This document shows positions 53,525 to 62,275 of a stretch of DNA of 64,000 nt, one piece after another. A model generated the notes under the pieces. The model was not told where the DNA came from and made no database searches. It worked only from the letters and a program-made list of their open reading frames with translations. Position 1 is the first letter of the stretch; each line of letters begins with the position of its first letter. The position numbers and the translations under genes were made by a program. This stretch comes from CAWIUB01 sp963839995 (GTDB lineage: Bacteria > Actinomycetota > Actinomycetes > Mycobacteriales > Jatrophihabitantaceae): contig CAWIXH010000013.1 of assembly GCA_963839995.1 (NCBI GenBank), positions 1 to 64,000 of the forward strand. Direction: 5' to 3'.

Positions 53525-55003
53525 TCACCTACCCCAGCGGGTTTTGACCAGCGTCCTGAGCCGGTCGATGGCATTGTCCGGACGGTCGAACGTCGTGAGC
53601 TTCAGCGGCGGCGGCATCCGGTAGCGGGTGATGGCCTTGGGCCAGGCGAACTCCCGCAGGCCGTCCGCACCGTGAACGCGGCCGAATCCCGAGTTGCGCA
53701 TCCCGCCGAACGGCAGCGCGGGCACGAGGGCGAAGGTGATGACCGAGTTGATGCTGACCATGCCACAGGACAGCCGTCCGGCGAGCTGCTCGCCGTGCTT
53801 GGCGCTGAAAACGGCCGCGCCCAGACCGAACGGGCTGTCGTTCGCTCGCTGCACGGCCTCGTCCTCGTCCCGTACCTTGGCGACCGTCAGGGTCGGGCCG
53901 AACGTCTCCTCCCGCACCGCGGCCGAGTCCTCCGGGACGTCGACCAGGACGACCGGCTGGACGTACGGCGGCACCACGGAGTCCCGCCCGCCGACCAGCG
54001 CCGTGCCGCCGCGGGTCAGGGCGTCGTCGATGTGCCGGCTGATGACATCGAGTTGACCCGGCATCGTAATAGGCCCGTACTGCGCTCGGTCGTCGCCGCC
54101 TGCGCGGATCAACGCCGCCGCACGGGCCAGCCGGGCCAGGAACTGCTCGTACACGCTCTCGACGACGTACACGCGCTCGACGCCCGCGCAGGTCTGGCCA
54201 CCGTTGGACAGCCCGCCCCACACAGTGGCGTCGACGGCGGCCGCGAGATCCGCGTCGGCCGCCACGATCAGCGCGTCCTTGCCCCCACACTCGATGATCA
54301 CCGGCGTGAGCGAGTCGGCACAGGCGGCCATCACCTTCTTGCCCGTCGCCGTCGAACCGGTGAACGCGAGCTTGTCGACGCCCGCCCGGCACAGGGCGTC
54401 GCCGGTCGCGCCGTATCCCGTGACCAGCGCGAATACCGGCTGCTCGGGCACCACCTCGGCGAACGCGTCGACCAGCCAGCGCCCGATCGCCGGCGTGTAC
54501 TCGCTCGGCTTGAAGACCACCGCATTGCCCGCCGCGAGGGCGTAGGAGATCGAGCCCAGCGGCGTGTGCACCGGGTAGTTCCACGGTCCGATCACGCCGA
54601 CCACGCCCCGCGGTACGTAACCGACGCTCGCCGCGTGATTCACCGCCAGCAGTCCCGCCCCGACCCTTCGGCGGCCCAGGACCTTGGCGGCGTTGCCAGC
54701 CGCCCAGTCCAGGTGGGCGATGGCGATGGCGAGCTCGCCGATCGCATCCGCCACCGGCTTGCCGTTCTCCCGATAGATCAGCGCGGCCAGCTCGTCGATG
54801 CGCTTGGCCAGCAGCGTGCGCCAGCCGCGCAGCCGCTTCTTGCGCCCGGCGAAGCCGAGCTCCGCCCACCAGACCGCGGCCGGGCGCGCGCGCTCGACCG
54901 CCGCCCGGACGTCGGCCACGGTGTGGACTGGGAAACTCGCGACCACCTCGCCGGTGATCGGGTCGAGCGAGTCGAACGTTGCCGCGTCGGCTGTCGTCCT
55001 CAT
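53525..55003 (-). CDS. NAD(P)-dependent aldehyde dehydrogenase
   Basis: The 492-residue protein has the ALDH signatures: GVVGVIGPWNYPVHTPL (cofactor region), KLAFTGSTATGKKV, catalytic Glu in PVIIECGGKDALIV, and nucleophile Cys in NGGQTCAGVERVYV. The class resembles succinate-semialdehyde or coniferyl-type dehydrogenases. ATG 55003 has AGGAG 6 bases upstream. It lies upstream of the dehydrogenase fusion on the same strand, 79 bases away. The substrate is uncertain. Confidence 0.9.
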   Translation of the reverse strand: MRTTADAATFDSLDPITGEVVASFPVHTVADVRAAVERARPAAVWWAELGFAGRKKRLRGWRTLLAKRIDELAALIYRENGKPVADAIGELAIAIAHLDWAAGNAAKVLGRRRVGAGLLAVNHAASVGYVPRGVVGVIGPWNYPVHTPLGSISYALAAGNAVVFKPSEYTPAIGRWLVDAFAEVVPEQPVFALVTGYGATGDALCRAGVDKLAFTGSTATGKKVMAACADSLTPVIIECGGKDALIVAADADLAAAVDATVWGGLSNGGQTCAGVERVYVVESVYEQFLARLARAAALIRAGGDDRAQYGPITMPGQLDVISRHIDDALTRGGTALVGGRDSVVPPYVQPVVLVDVPEDSAAVREETFGPTLTVAKVRDEDEAVQRANDSPFGLGAAVFSAKHGEQLAGRLSCGMVSINSVITFALVPALPFGGMRNSGFGRVHGADGLREFAWPKAITRYRMPPPLKLTTFDRPDNAIDRLRTLVKTRWGR

Positions 55004-55080
55004 CACATCTCCTGGCTCGCGCAAGCGCTCATCGCCGCGGCGATGCTCACGCATGACATCACCGTACGGCGGACCCGGGG

Positions 55081-55737
55081 TCAGAACAGCGTGTCGTCGC
55101 GGGCAATGCCGCGCAGCGCGTCGTAGTCGAGCACCAGGCAGGCGATGCCCCGGTCCTCGGCGAGCACCCGCGCTTGCGGTTTGATCTCCTGCGCCGCGAG
55201 GATCCCCCGAACCGGCGCCAGCAGCGGATCGCGATTGAGCAGGTCGAGGTAGCGGGTCAGCTGCTCGACCCCATCGATCTCCCCGCGACGTTTGATCTCA
55301 ACGGCCACCGCCAGGCCAGCCTGGTCGCGGGCCAGGATGTCGACCGGGCCGATCGCGGTGGGATATTCGCGGCGCACCAGCCGGTATCCGTCGCCGAGCG
55401 TCTGGATGTGCCGAGCGAGCAGTTCCTGCAGGTGCGCCTCGACGCCGTCCTTGACCAGCCCGGGGTCCACGCCGAGGTCGTGCGTCGAGTCGTGCAGCAT
55501 CTGCGCGATCGAGATGATCAGCTGCTCGCCGGCCCGGTTGGTCACCGTCCAGGTGCGGTCCGTGATCTCCAGCCGGCACGGCGCTGACATCCAGTTCAGC
55601 GGCTTGTACGACCCGCCGTCGGCGTGCACCAGCACGGATCCGTCAGCCTTCACCACGAGCAAGCGCGTCGCGAGTGGCAGGTGGGCGGTGAGCCGCCCGA
55701 TGTAGTCGACCGAGCAGCGGGCGATCACCAGGCGCAC
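55081..55737 (-). CDS. nucS: Mismatch-specific endonuclease NucS (EndoMS)
   Basis: NucS cuts both strands at G-T, G-G and T-T mismatches and replaces MutS/MutL repair in actinobacteria. The 218-residue protein has the N-terminal DNA-binding part (CSVDYIGRLTAHLP, SYKPLNWMSAPCRLE) and a RecB-like nuclease core (IGPVDILARD, VAVEIKRRGEIDGVEQLTRYLDLL). The C-terminus DDTLF is placed like the sliding-clamp-binding tail of archaeal NucS. GTG 55737 matches known starts. Confidence 0.95.
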   Translation of the reverse strand: MRLVIARCSVDYIGRLTAHLPLATRLLVVKADGSVLVHADGGSYKPLNWMSAPCRLEITDRTWTVTNRAGEQLIISIAQMLHDSTHDLGVDPGLVKDGVEAHLQELLARHIQTLGDGYRLVRREYPTAIGPVDILARDQAGLAVAVEIKRRGEIDGVEQLTRYLDLLNRDPLLAPVRGILAAQEIKPQARVLAEDRGIACLVLDYDALRGIARDDTLF

Positions 55738-55800
55738 GAAGCAGCAGGCTACCGGGCGAGTAGCGTCCCAAGCGCAGCTGCAGTCACCATGGAGCGCCAG

Positions 55801-56628
55801 ATGGCCGATCTACCGGTGATCACCTTGAACAACTCGGTCGAGATCCCCCAGCTGGGGTTCGGAGTCTTCCAGGTGCCTCCCGGGCAGACCGCGCACATGG
55901 TCACCATCGCCCTGCAGAGCGGATACCGCCACGTCGACACAGCCTCCCTCTACGCCAACGAGCACGGCGTGGGTGCGGCCGTCGCCGCATCGGGCATCTC
56001 ACCGGACGAGCTGTTCGTCACCACGAAGCTCGGCAACCCGGACCAGGGGTACGAGGCCACCCTGCGCGCGTTCGACAAGAGCGCCGGCCTGCTGGGCCTG
56101 TATGTCGTGAATCTCTACCTGATCCACTGGCCCCAGCCGCGGCGCGGCCGGTACGTCGAGACGTGGCGCGCGTTCGAGAAGCTGTACGCCGACGGGCGCA
56201 TCCGGGCGATCGGCGTGTCGAACTTCCAGATCACGCATCTGCAGCGGCTGCTCGACGACACGGACATCGTCCCGGCGGTGAACCAGATCGAACTGTCGCC
56301 GTATCTGACGCAGGTACCGTTGCGGGCGTTCCACGACCGGCACGGCATCGCCACGGAGTCGTGGTCCCCGCTGGCGAAGGGCGGACGCCTGCTGCGCGAT
56401 CCACTGATCACCAGCTTCGCCGAGAAGTACGGGAAGTCGCCGGCCCAGGTGGTGATCCGGTGGCACCTGCAGAACGAGCTGATCGTGATCCCGAAGTCGG
56501 TGACTCCGTCGCGCATCGCCGAGAACATCGACGTGTTCGACTTCGAATTGGCCGGCGACGACCTCGACGCGATCAGCGGCCTCGACCGCGGGGAGCGCAC
56601 CGGCCCGGACCCCGACAAACTCGGCTGA
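55801..56628 (+). CDS. Aldo/keto reductase
   Basis: The 275-residue TIM-barrel reductase has the AKR5-like layout: GYRHVDTASLYANE (catalytic Asp and Tyr), Lys in FVTTKLGN, His in LYLIHWPQP and a C-terminal NADPH site IPKSVTPSRIAENIDVF. GGAG six bases before ATG 55801 sets the start; an ATG at 55789 is in frame but lacks that spacing. It acts on small aldehydes or ketones such as methylglyoxal; the true substrate is unknown. It converges on ecm with a 3-base gap. Confidence 0.92.
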   Translation: MADLPVITLNNSVEIPQLGFGVFQVPPGQTAHMVTIALQSGYRHVDTASLYANEHGVGAAVAASGISPDELFVTTKLGNPDQGYEATLRAFDKSAGLLGLYVVNLYLIHWPQPRRGRYVETWRAFEKLYADGRIRAIGVSNFQITHLQRLLDDTDIVPAVNQIELSPYLTQVPLRAFHDRHGIATESWSPLAKGGRLLRDPLITSFAEKYGKSPAQVVIRWHLQNELIVIPKSVTPSRIAENIDVFDFELAGDDLDAISGLDRGERTGPDPDKLG

Positions 56629-56631
56629 CTG

Positions 56632-58611
56632 TCAGGAACGGGCCTCGACGACTGCGTCGACCACCTCACCCAACACGTCGGCGATCGCGAAGTCCTTGGG
56701 CGTGAACACCCGCGCCACGCCGGCCGAGCGCAGGCGCCCGGCATCGGCCTCCGGGATGATCCCTCCGACAACCACCGGCACGTCGGCCAGGCCGGCGGCG
56801 CGCAGCCCGTCGACGACCTCCGGCACGACCGACAAGTGCGAACCGGAGAGCACCGACAGCCCCACCACGTCGACGTCCTCCTGCACCGCGGCCGTCACGA
56901 TCTGTGCGGGTGTGAGCCGGATGCCGGAATAGATGACCTCGAAGCCGGCGTCGCGGGCCCGCACCGCGATCTGCTCGGCGCCGTTGGAGTGCCCGTCCAG
57001 GCCCGGTTTGCCGACCAGGAAGCGGAGCGGACGGCCGAACTCGGCGGCCAGTGCGCGCACCCGGTCGCGGATGGCCGAGGAGTCGCCGCCGACCGACGCG
57101 GCCCCGCTGACCCCGGTGGGTGCCCGGTACTCGCCGAACACCTCGCGCAACACGCCGGCCCATTCGCCGGTCGTCACGCCCGCCCGAGCGCACGCCACAG
57201 ACGCGGGTGTCAGATTGGCGTCGGTCTTGGCGGCGTCGCGCAGCGTTCGCAGCGCCTCGTCGACCGCCGCGGGGTCCCGACCCGCGCGCCAAGCCCGGAC
57301 GGCGCCGATCGCGGCCGCCTCCACTGCGGGATCGACGGCCTGGATCGTCGCATCGGTCTCGGTGAGCAGCGGATTGGGCTCGGTCTCGGTGAACCGGTTC
57401 AGGCCGACAACGACGTCGTCGCCGGACTCGATGCGCCGGCGCCGCTCGGACAGCGAGGACACCAGAGCTGACTTCAGATAGCCCGACTCGACGGCGGCGA
57501 CCACGCCGCCCATGTCGAGCACCTTGGCGATCTCGGCTCGGGCGCCGTCGGCGATCTCGGCCACCTTGGCCTCGACGACCGGCGACCCGTCGAACAGGTC
57601 GGCGTATTCCAGCAGGTCCGATTCGTAGGCCAGCACCTGCTGCATGCGAAGAGACCATTGCTGGTCCCAGGGACGCGGCAGGCCGAGCGCCTCGTTCCAC
57701 GCCGGCAACTGCACGGCACGGGCCCGGGCATCCCGCGACATCGTCACGGCCAGCATCTCGAGAAGGATCCGCGTGACGTTGTTCTCCGGCTGGGCCTCGG
57801 TCAGCCCGAGCGAATTCACCTGGACGCCGTACCTGAATCTGCGCTGCCGCTCGTCGGTCACCCCGTACCGGTCGCGGGTGATCTCGTCCCACAGCCGCCC
57901 GAACGCCCGCATCTTGCACATCTCCTCGACGAAACGCACGCCGGCGTTCACGAAGAAGGAGATACGCGCGACCACGTCCGGGAACCGGCTCTCGCTGACT
58001 TGCCCGGAATCCCGCACCGAGTCCAGCACGGCAATCGCCGTGCACAAAGCGAATGCGACCTCCTGCACCGGCGTCGCACCCGCTTCCTGCAGGTGGTAGC
58101 TGCAGACGTTGATCGGGTTCCACTTGGGCACGTGCGCGACCGTGTACACGATCATGTCGGTGATCAGGCGCAGCGACGGCACGGGCGGGAAGACGTACGT
58201 GCCCCGGGACAGGTACTCCTTGATGATGTCGTTCTGCGTGGTGCCGGCGAGCTTGCCGAAGTCCGCGCCCTGCTCCTCGGCGACCGCGAGATACAGCGCC
58301 AGCAGCCACATCGCCGGGGCGTTGATCGTCATGGAGGTGTTCATCTGGTCGAGCGGCAGACCGTCGAACAGCCTGCGAAGGTCGCCGATGTGCGTCACCG
58401 GGACGCCGACCTTGCCCACCTCTCCGCGCGCCAGGTCGGCGTCCGGGTCGTAGCCGGTCTGCGTGGGCAGATCGAAGGCGATCGAGAGTCCGGTCTGGCC
58501 CTTGGCCAGATTGCGGCGGTATAGCGCGTTCGACTCGTCCGGCGAGGAATGGCCCGCATAGGTCCGCATGACCCAGGGGGGATCGCGTGTTTCGTCGCCC
58601 GGATACGGCAC
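56632..58611 (-). CDS. ecm: Ethylmalonyl-CoA mutase (MeaA/Ecm)
   Basis: Ecm with adenosylcobalamin turns (2R)-ethylmalonyl-CoA into (2S)-methylsuccinyl-CoA. The 659-residue chain has the catalytic barrel with MeaA-type blocks (WVMRTYAGHSSPDESNALYR, TTQNDIIKEYLSRGTYVFPP, WNEALGLPRPWDQQWSLRMQQ) and a fused C-terminal B12 domain with GLDGHSNG (base-off His) and VVVGGIIPEADA. GTG 58611 is fixed by GGAGG 7 bases upstream; the longer frame lacks homology. Ccr, epimerase, MeaB and the adenosyltransferase in this window complete its supply chain. A relative acting on another acyl-CoA is possible. Confidence 0.9.
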   Translation of the reverse strand: MPYPGDETRDPPWVMRTYAGHSSPDESNALYRRNLAKGQTGLSIAFDLPTQTGYDPDADLARGEVGKVGVPVTHIGDLRRLFDGLPLDQMNTSMTINAPAMWLLALYLAVAEEQGADFGKLAGTTQNDIIKEYLSRGTYVFPPVPSLRLITDMIVYTVAHVPKWNPINVCSYHLQEAGATPVQEVAFALCTAIAVLDSVRDSGQVSESRFPDVVARISFFVNAGVRFVEEMCKMRAFGRLWDEITRDRYGVTDERQRRFRYGVQVNSLGLTEAQPENNVTRILLEMLAVTMSRDARARAVQLPAWNEALGLPRPWDQQWSLRMQQVLAYESDLLEYADLFDGSPVVEAKVAEIADGARAEIAKVLDMGGVVAAVESGYLKSALVSSLSERRRRIESGDDVVVGLNRFTETEPNPLLTETDATIQAVDPAVEAAAIGAVRAWRAGRDPAAVDEALRTLRDAAKTDANLTPASVACARAGVTTGEWAGVLREVFGEYRAPTGVSGAASVGGDSSAIRDRVRALAAEFGRPLRFLVGKPGLDGHSNGAEQIAVRARDAGFEVIYSGIRLTPAQIVTAAVQEDVDVVGLSVLSGSHLSVVPEVVDGLRAAGLADVPVVVGGIIPEADAGRLRSAGVARVFTPKDFAIADVLGEVVDAVVEARS

Positions 58612-58727
58612 GGCGTCACCTCCACGGATGGTCCGACGATCCCATGCGCCGGACATCTTCTGGTAACAACTGTGGCCGACTTCGCACAGCCCGTCGACCC
58701 GCGCGCCTTCTCTGGCACGCTCGACGA

Positions 58728-59225
58728 GTGGAGAACGATGGGCACGAACCGCTCAGCTGGGCCGATTTCGGGATCGCCAGCCGGGAACTCGCCGCACGGG
58801 TCGACGCCGACGCGTTCCGTCCGGACCTGATCCTCGGCATCGCCCGGGGCGGCCTGTTCCCAGCGGGAGCGCTCGGCTACGCACTGGGTGTCAAGAACCT
58901 GCACCTGATGAACGTCGAGTACTACACCGGCGTGGACGAGCGGCTGGATATGCCGGTCGTGTTGCCGCCGGTCCCCCAGCCCGTCGACCTGTCCGGTGCG
59001 CGAGTACTGATTGCCGACGACATCGCCGACACCGGCGCCACGTTGCGGCTCGTGAAGGACTTCTGCGCCGAGCACGTGGCCGAGGTGCGGTGCGCGGTCA
59101 TCTACGAGAAGGCCGCCTCGACCGTCAAGTGCGAGTACGTGTGGCGGCAGACGGATCGGTGGATCGATTTCCCCTGGTCGGTGCAGGCGCCGATCGCTGC
59201 ACCCGCGGCGCACCCGGGCGGCTGA
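58728..59225 (+). CDS. Phosphoribosyltransferase-like protein
   Basis: The 165-residue type I PRT fold has the PRPP loop VLIADDIADTGATL and the diphosphate-contact region LILGIARGGLFPAG. The hood domain resembles purine/xanthine PRTs (VNEYYTG-like NVEYYTGVDERLD). GTG 58728 follows a 116-base divergent region shared with ecm. Purine salvage is likely, substrate unproven. The next gene starts 1 base after its stop. Confidence 0.87.
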   Translation: MENDGHEPLSWADFGIASRELAARVDADAFRPDLILGIARGGLFPAGALGYALGVKNLHLMNVEYYTGVDERLDMPVVLPPVPQPVDLSGARVLIADDIADTGATLRLVKDFCAEHVAEVRCAVIYEKAASTVKCEYVWRQTDRWIDFPWSVQAPIAAPAAHPGG

Positions 59226-59226
59226 G

Positions 59227-59697
59227 GTGGGCAGCGCCGACTATCGGCTCGACGCGCACTGGATCGTGCCCGCGGGCGTGGGCGCGGTCTACGCTGCGCT
59301 GGTCGACGTGGCCAGCTATCCGGCGTGGTGGGCGCAGGTTCGGCAGGTCCGGCGCATCGACGACGAGTCCGGCGAGCTGACCTGCCGCAGCTGGCTGCCC
59401 TACGACCTGGTCTTCGTGGTGCGCCGTGAGATCGAGGATGCCGACGGGCGCGTCCTGCAGGCCCGTCTGGACGGCGATCTGGTTGGCCGGAGCCGGTGGA
59501 CCGTCGAGTCGGATGGTGCGGTGACGACCGCGCGATTCACCCAGGACGTCACGGTGCGCAAGGCGCTCGTGCGCCGGGCTGGCCTGCTGGTCCGCCCGAT
59601 CCTGCGCTTCAACCACGACGTGATGATGCGCGAGGGTGCGCGCGGGCTGCGCCGTCACCTGGCGGCCCAGGCGGCCGCGCCGACGGTGGACGGATAG
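59227..59697 (+). CDS. SRPBCC family protein
   Basis: The 156-residue protein has a START/Bet v1-like lipid-pocket fold: WIVPAGVGAVYAALVDVASYPAWWAQVR opens with the family's helix, then the strands LDGDLVGRSRWTVES and a C-terminal helix FNHDVMMREGARGLRRHLA. Such proteins bind hydrophobic ligands or act as polyketide-type cyclases. It starts 1 base after the phosphoribosyltransferase gene, so the two are co-transcribed. Ligand unknown. Confidence 0.8.
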   Translation: MGSADYRLDAHWIVPAGVGAVYAALVDVASYPAWWAQVRQVRRIDDESGELTCRSWLPYDLVFVVRREIEDADGRVLQARLDGDLVGRSRWTVESDGAVTTARFTQDVTVRKALVRRAGLLVRPILRFNHDVMMREGARGLRRHLAAQAAAPTVDG

Positions 59698-59742
59698 GCA
59701 CGCCGGAGCGAGCCGAGCCAGGCCACCGTTGCGGTTAGCCCG

Positions 59743-60594
59743 TCAGTAGTCGTAGAAGCCGCGGCCGGTCTTGCGGCCGAGATCACCCGCCACCACCATG
59801 CGCTGCAGCAGCTCGGGCGGCGCGAACTTGCCGTCGCGGGTGTCGGCATAGACGTGGCCGGTGGCGTGCAGCATGATGTCGACGCCGGCCAGATCGAGCG
59901 TCGCCAGTGGGCCCATCGGGTGGCCGAAGCCGAGCTTGCAGACCTTGTCGACGTCCTCAGCACTGGCGACGCCGGACTCCACCAGCCGCACCGCCTCATT
60001 CGCCAGCGCCAACACCAGCCGTGTGCTAACGAATCCCGCGACATCTCGGTTCACCACGACGCACGTCTTCCCGATCCCCTCTGCGTACCCGCGCGCCCGG
60101 GCCAGCGTCTCGTCGGACGTCTTGTAGCCGCGCACCAGCTCCACCAGCGCCATCATCGGCACCGGTGAGAAGAAGTGGACGCCGACGACCGATTCCGGTC
60201 GCGTGGTGGCCGCCGCAATCTGGGTGATTGGGATGGCGCTGGTGTTGGACGCCAGCACGGTGTGCGGGCCAACCAGTCCGTCGAGGGTGGCAAACAGCTC
60301 CCGCTTCACGTCGAGGTTCTCGAAGACGGCCTCGATGACGATATCGGCGTCGGCGACGGCGGCCAGATCCGTTGTCGTCGCGATCCGCGCCAGCGCGGAC
60401 TCGACGGCCGCCGGCTCGACCGTGCCCTTCTCCGCCAACCTGCCCAGCGACTCCTGGATGGCGGCCACTCCCTTCGACAACGCCTCGTCGGTGATGTCGC
60501 GCAGGACGACGTCCCAGCCCGCGACGGCGGACATCTGCGCGATGCCCGAGCCCATCAACCCGGCACCGATGACCGCCACCTTCTGTCCAGCCAC
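59743..60594 (-). CDS. 3-hydroxybutyryl-CoA dehydrogenase
   Basis: The 283-residue single-unit dehydrogenase has the NAD(P) loop VAVIGAGLMGSGIAQM, catalytic His in VGVHFFSPVPMMALVEL, NRDVAGFVSTRLVLAL and the C-terminal GRKTGRGFYDY. It interconverts 3-hydroxybutyryl- and acetoacetyl-CoA and fits between thiolase and crotonase in the ethylmalonyl-CoA route. GTG 60594 has GAGGAG 6 bases upstream. It is separate from, and more typical than, the fused pair at 51.7 kb. Confidence 0.92.
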   Translation of the reverse strand: MAGQKVAVIGAGLMGSGIAQMSAVAGWDVVLRDITDEALSKGVAAIQESLGRLAEKGTVEPAAVESALARIATTTDLAAVADADIVIEAVFENLDVKRELFATLDGLVGPHTVLASNTSAIPITQIAAATTRPESVVGVHFFSPVPMMALVELVRGYKTSDETLARARGYAEGIGKTCVVVNRDVAGFVSTRLVLALANEAVRLVESGVASAEDVDKVCKLGFGHPMGPLATLDLAGVDIMLHATGHVYADTRDGKFAPPELLQRMVVAGDLGRKTGRGFYDY

Positions 60595-60657
60595 AGCCAC
60601 TCCTCGCCTCGGTTTGCTGACCTCGCGAGAGTAATGGCCGAGTGTCAGGATGGGTCC

Positions 60658-60963
60658 GTGACGAACGATATCTCGGCGCTGATCGTGGCCGTGGTCGTCG
60701 TCTGCCTGCTCGGGCTGGTGCTGCGCTGGACGTTCAAGCCCTCCCGCGCGCGCACCGGCGCACTGGTCGACGCCGCGGAGTCCACTGATCTGGGCATGCT
60801 CGACGTGGTAGCCGCGGGACGTTCGCGAAGCGAGGCGATCACGCTGCGAGCCGCGCTGGGTGAGGCGGGAATCCGCTCGTCCCTGTCGCACCGCCACGAC
60901 GGCCAGCTAGACGTCCTCGTCTTCCACGCCGACGCGGAGCGCGCCCGCGGCGTCCTCGGCTAG
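60658..60963 (+). CDS. Small membrane protein with DUF2007-like tail
   Basis: The 101-residue protein has one N-terminal transmembrane helix (ISALIVAVVVVCLLGLVLRW) and a soluble domain of about 55 residues (MLDVVAAGRSRSEAITLRAA to HADAERARGVLG). That domain resembles the DUF2007 signal-transduction fold in which an angle-opening alpha-beta unit ends in an ERA helix. GTG 60658 has AGGA upstream. Its stop overlaps the murA stop on the other strand. Function unknown. Confidence 0.65.
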   Translation: MTNDISALIVAVVVVCLLGLVLRWTFKPSRARTGALVDAAESTDLGMLDVVAAGRSRSEAITLRAALGEAGIRSSLSHRHDGQLDVLVFHADAERARGVLG

Positions 60964-62252
60964 AACACGTCGGACTCGACCCGCCGCACGTCGGCGCCCA
61001 GGGAACGCAGTTGCTCGTCGAAGCGGACGTAGCCCCGGTCGATGTGCTGGATCTCGGCGATCTCGGTGACCCCCTCGGCGACGAGTCCAGCGATCACCAG
61101 GCTAACCCCGGCGCGGATGTCGGTAGCCCGGACCGGTGCGCCCGACAGGCGCGGCTTGCCGCGCACCACGGCGTGATGGCCGTCGGTTCGCACGTCGGCG
61201 TCCATGCGGGCGATCTCGTCGCAGAACATGAACCGGCCCTCGAACAGGTTCTCGGTGATCAGCGCGGTGCCATCGGCGATCGACAGCAACGCGATGGCCA
61301 GCGGCTGCAGATCGGTGGCCAGGCCCGGATACGGCAGCGTCACGACGTCGAAGCTCTTCGGACGCTGGTCCATCCGAACCCGAAACCCGTCGGGCAGCAC
61401 GTCAATGTCGGCACCCGAGCGCACCAGCTTGTCCAGCGCGATCTCCAGGTGCTCCGCACGCCCGCCGCGTACCGTCACGTCCCCGCGCGTGGCAGTAGCC
61501 GCGAACGCCCAGGTACCGGCCACAATCCGATCAGCCACCGCCGCGTGGGTCGTGGGTCGCAGCGAGTCGACGCCGTCGATCTCCAGCGTGGACGATCCGA
61601 CGCCGTCGATCTGCGCGCCCATCGCGACCAGCATCCGGCACAGGTCGACGATCTCCGGCTCGCGCGCCGCGTTGTCGATGACCGTGCTGCCCTTGGCGAG
61701 CACCGCGGCCGTCAAGAGGTTCTCCGTGGCACCGACGCTCGGAAAGTCCAGCCAGATCGTCGAACCGTGCAGCTGCCCCGCTTCGGCCACGATGTAGCCG
61801 TGTTCGACCCGAATCTGCGCGCCCATCCGCTCGAGGCCGGCGAAGTGCATGTCCAGCGGACGTGAACCGATCGCGTCACCCCCTGGCAGCGCCACCCTCG
61901 CGCGTCCGGTGCGCGCGAGCAGCGGGCCCAGCACACAGATCGAGCCGCGGATGCGGCGGACCAGGTCGTACGGCGCCTGCGACAGCAGCCGGGACGGGTC
62001 GTCCGGCACGGTGATGCGGACGCTGTCGGCGGTTTCGGCTGGATCCTCGGCGTCCTGCTCCACGTCACAGCCCAGCCGGCCGAGCAGCTCGTGCATGATC
62101 GACACATCGGAGATCGCGGGCAGGTTGCGCAGCGTGGTCTGCCCGGGCGCGAGCAGCGCCGCCGCCATCAGCTTGAGCACGCTGTTCTTGGCACCTACGA
62201 CGGCGACCTCGCCCCGCAACCGGGCACCGCCGGTCACTCGCAACACCTGCAT
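60960..62252 (-). CDS. murA: UDP-N-acetylglucosamine 1-carboxyvinyltransferase, Cys-to-Asp form
   Basis: MurA starts peptidoglycan synthesis by transferring enolpyruvate to UDP-GlcNAc. The 430-residue protein (ATG 62252; GTG 62261 adds 3) has VVGAKNSVLKLMAAAL, RRIRGSICVLGPLLAR and LPGGDAIGSRPLDMHF. The loop residue that is Cys115 in E. coli is Asp here (about 126), as in mycobacteria and chlamydiae; such enzymes are not alkylated by fosfomycin. It is divergent from the adenosyltransferase with a 23-base gap containing CACGCTAGCGTG. Confidence 0.96.
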   Translation of the reverse strand: MQVLRVTGGARLRGEVAVVGAKNSVLKLMAAALLAPGQTTLRNLPAISDVSIMHELLGRLGCDVEQDAEDPAETADSVRITVPDDPSRLLSQAPYDLVRRIRGSICVLGPLLARTGRARVALPGGDAIGSRPLDMHFAGLERMGAQIRVEHGYIVAEAGQLHGSTIWLDFPSVGATENLLTAAVLAKGSTVIDNAAREPEIVDLCRMLVAMGAQIDGVGSSTLEIDGVDSLRPTTHAAVADRIVAGTWAFAATATRGDVTVRGGRAEHLEIALDKLVRSGADIDVLPDGFRVRMDQRPKSFDVVTLPYPGLATDLQPLAIALLSIADGTALITENLFEGRFMFCDEIARMDADVRTDGHHAVVRGKPRLSGAPVRATDIRAGVSLVIAGLVAEGVTEIAEIQHIDRGYVRFDEQLRSLGADVRRVESDVF

Positions 62253-62258
62253 CGGGCC

Positions 62259-62270
62259 CACGCTAGCGTG
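62259..62270. promoter_or_regulatory. 12-bp palindrome between murA and adenosyltransferase starts
   Basis: CACGCTAGCGTG is a perfect palindrome filling half of the 23-base gap between divergent start codons. Both promoters must overlap the opposing gene or give leaderless transcripts, so a site here could affect both. Confidence 0.35.
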
Positions 62271-62275
62271 AAGGC

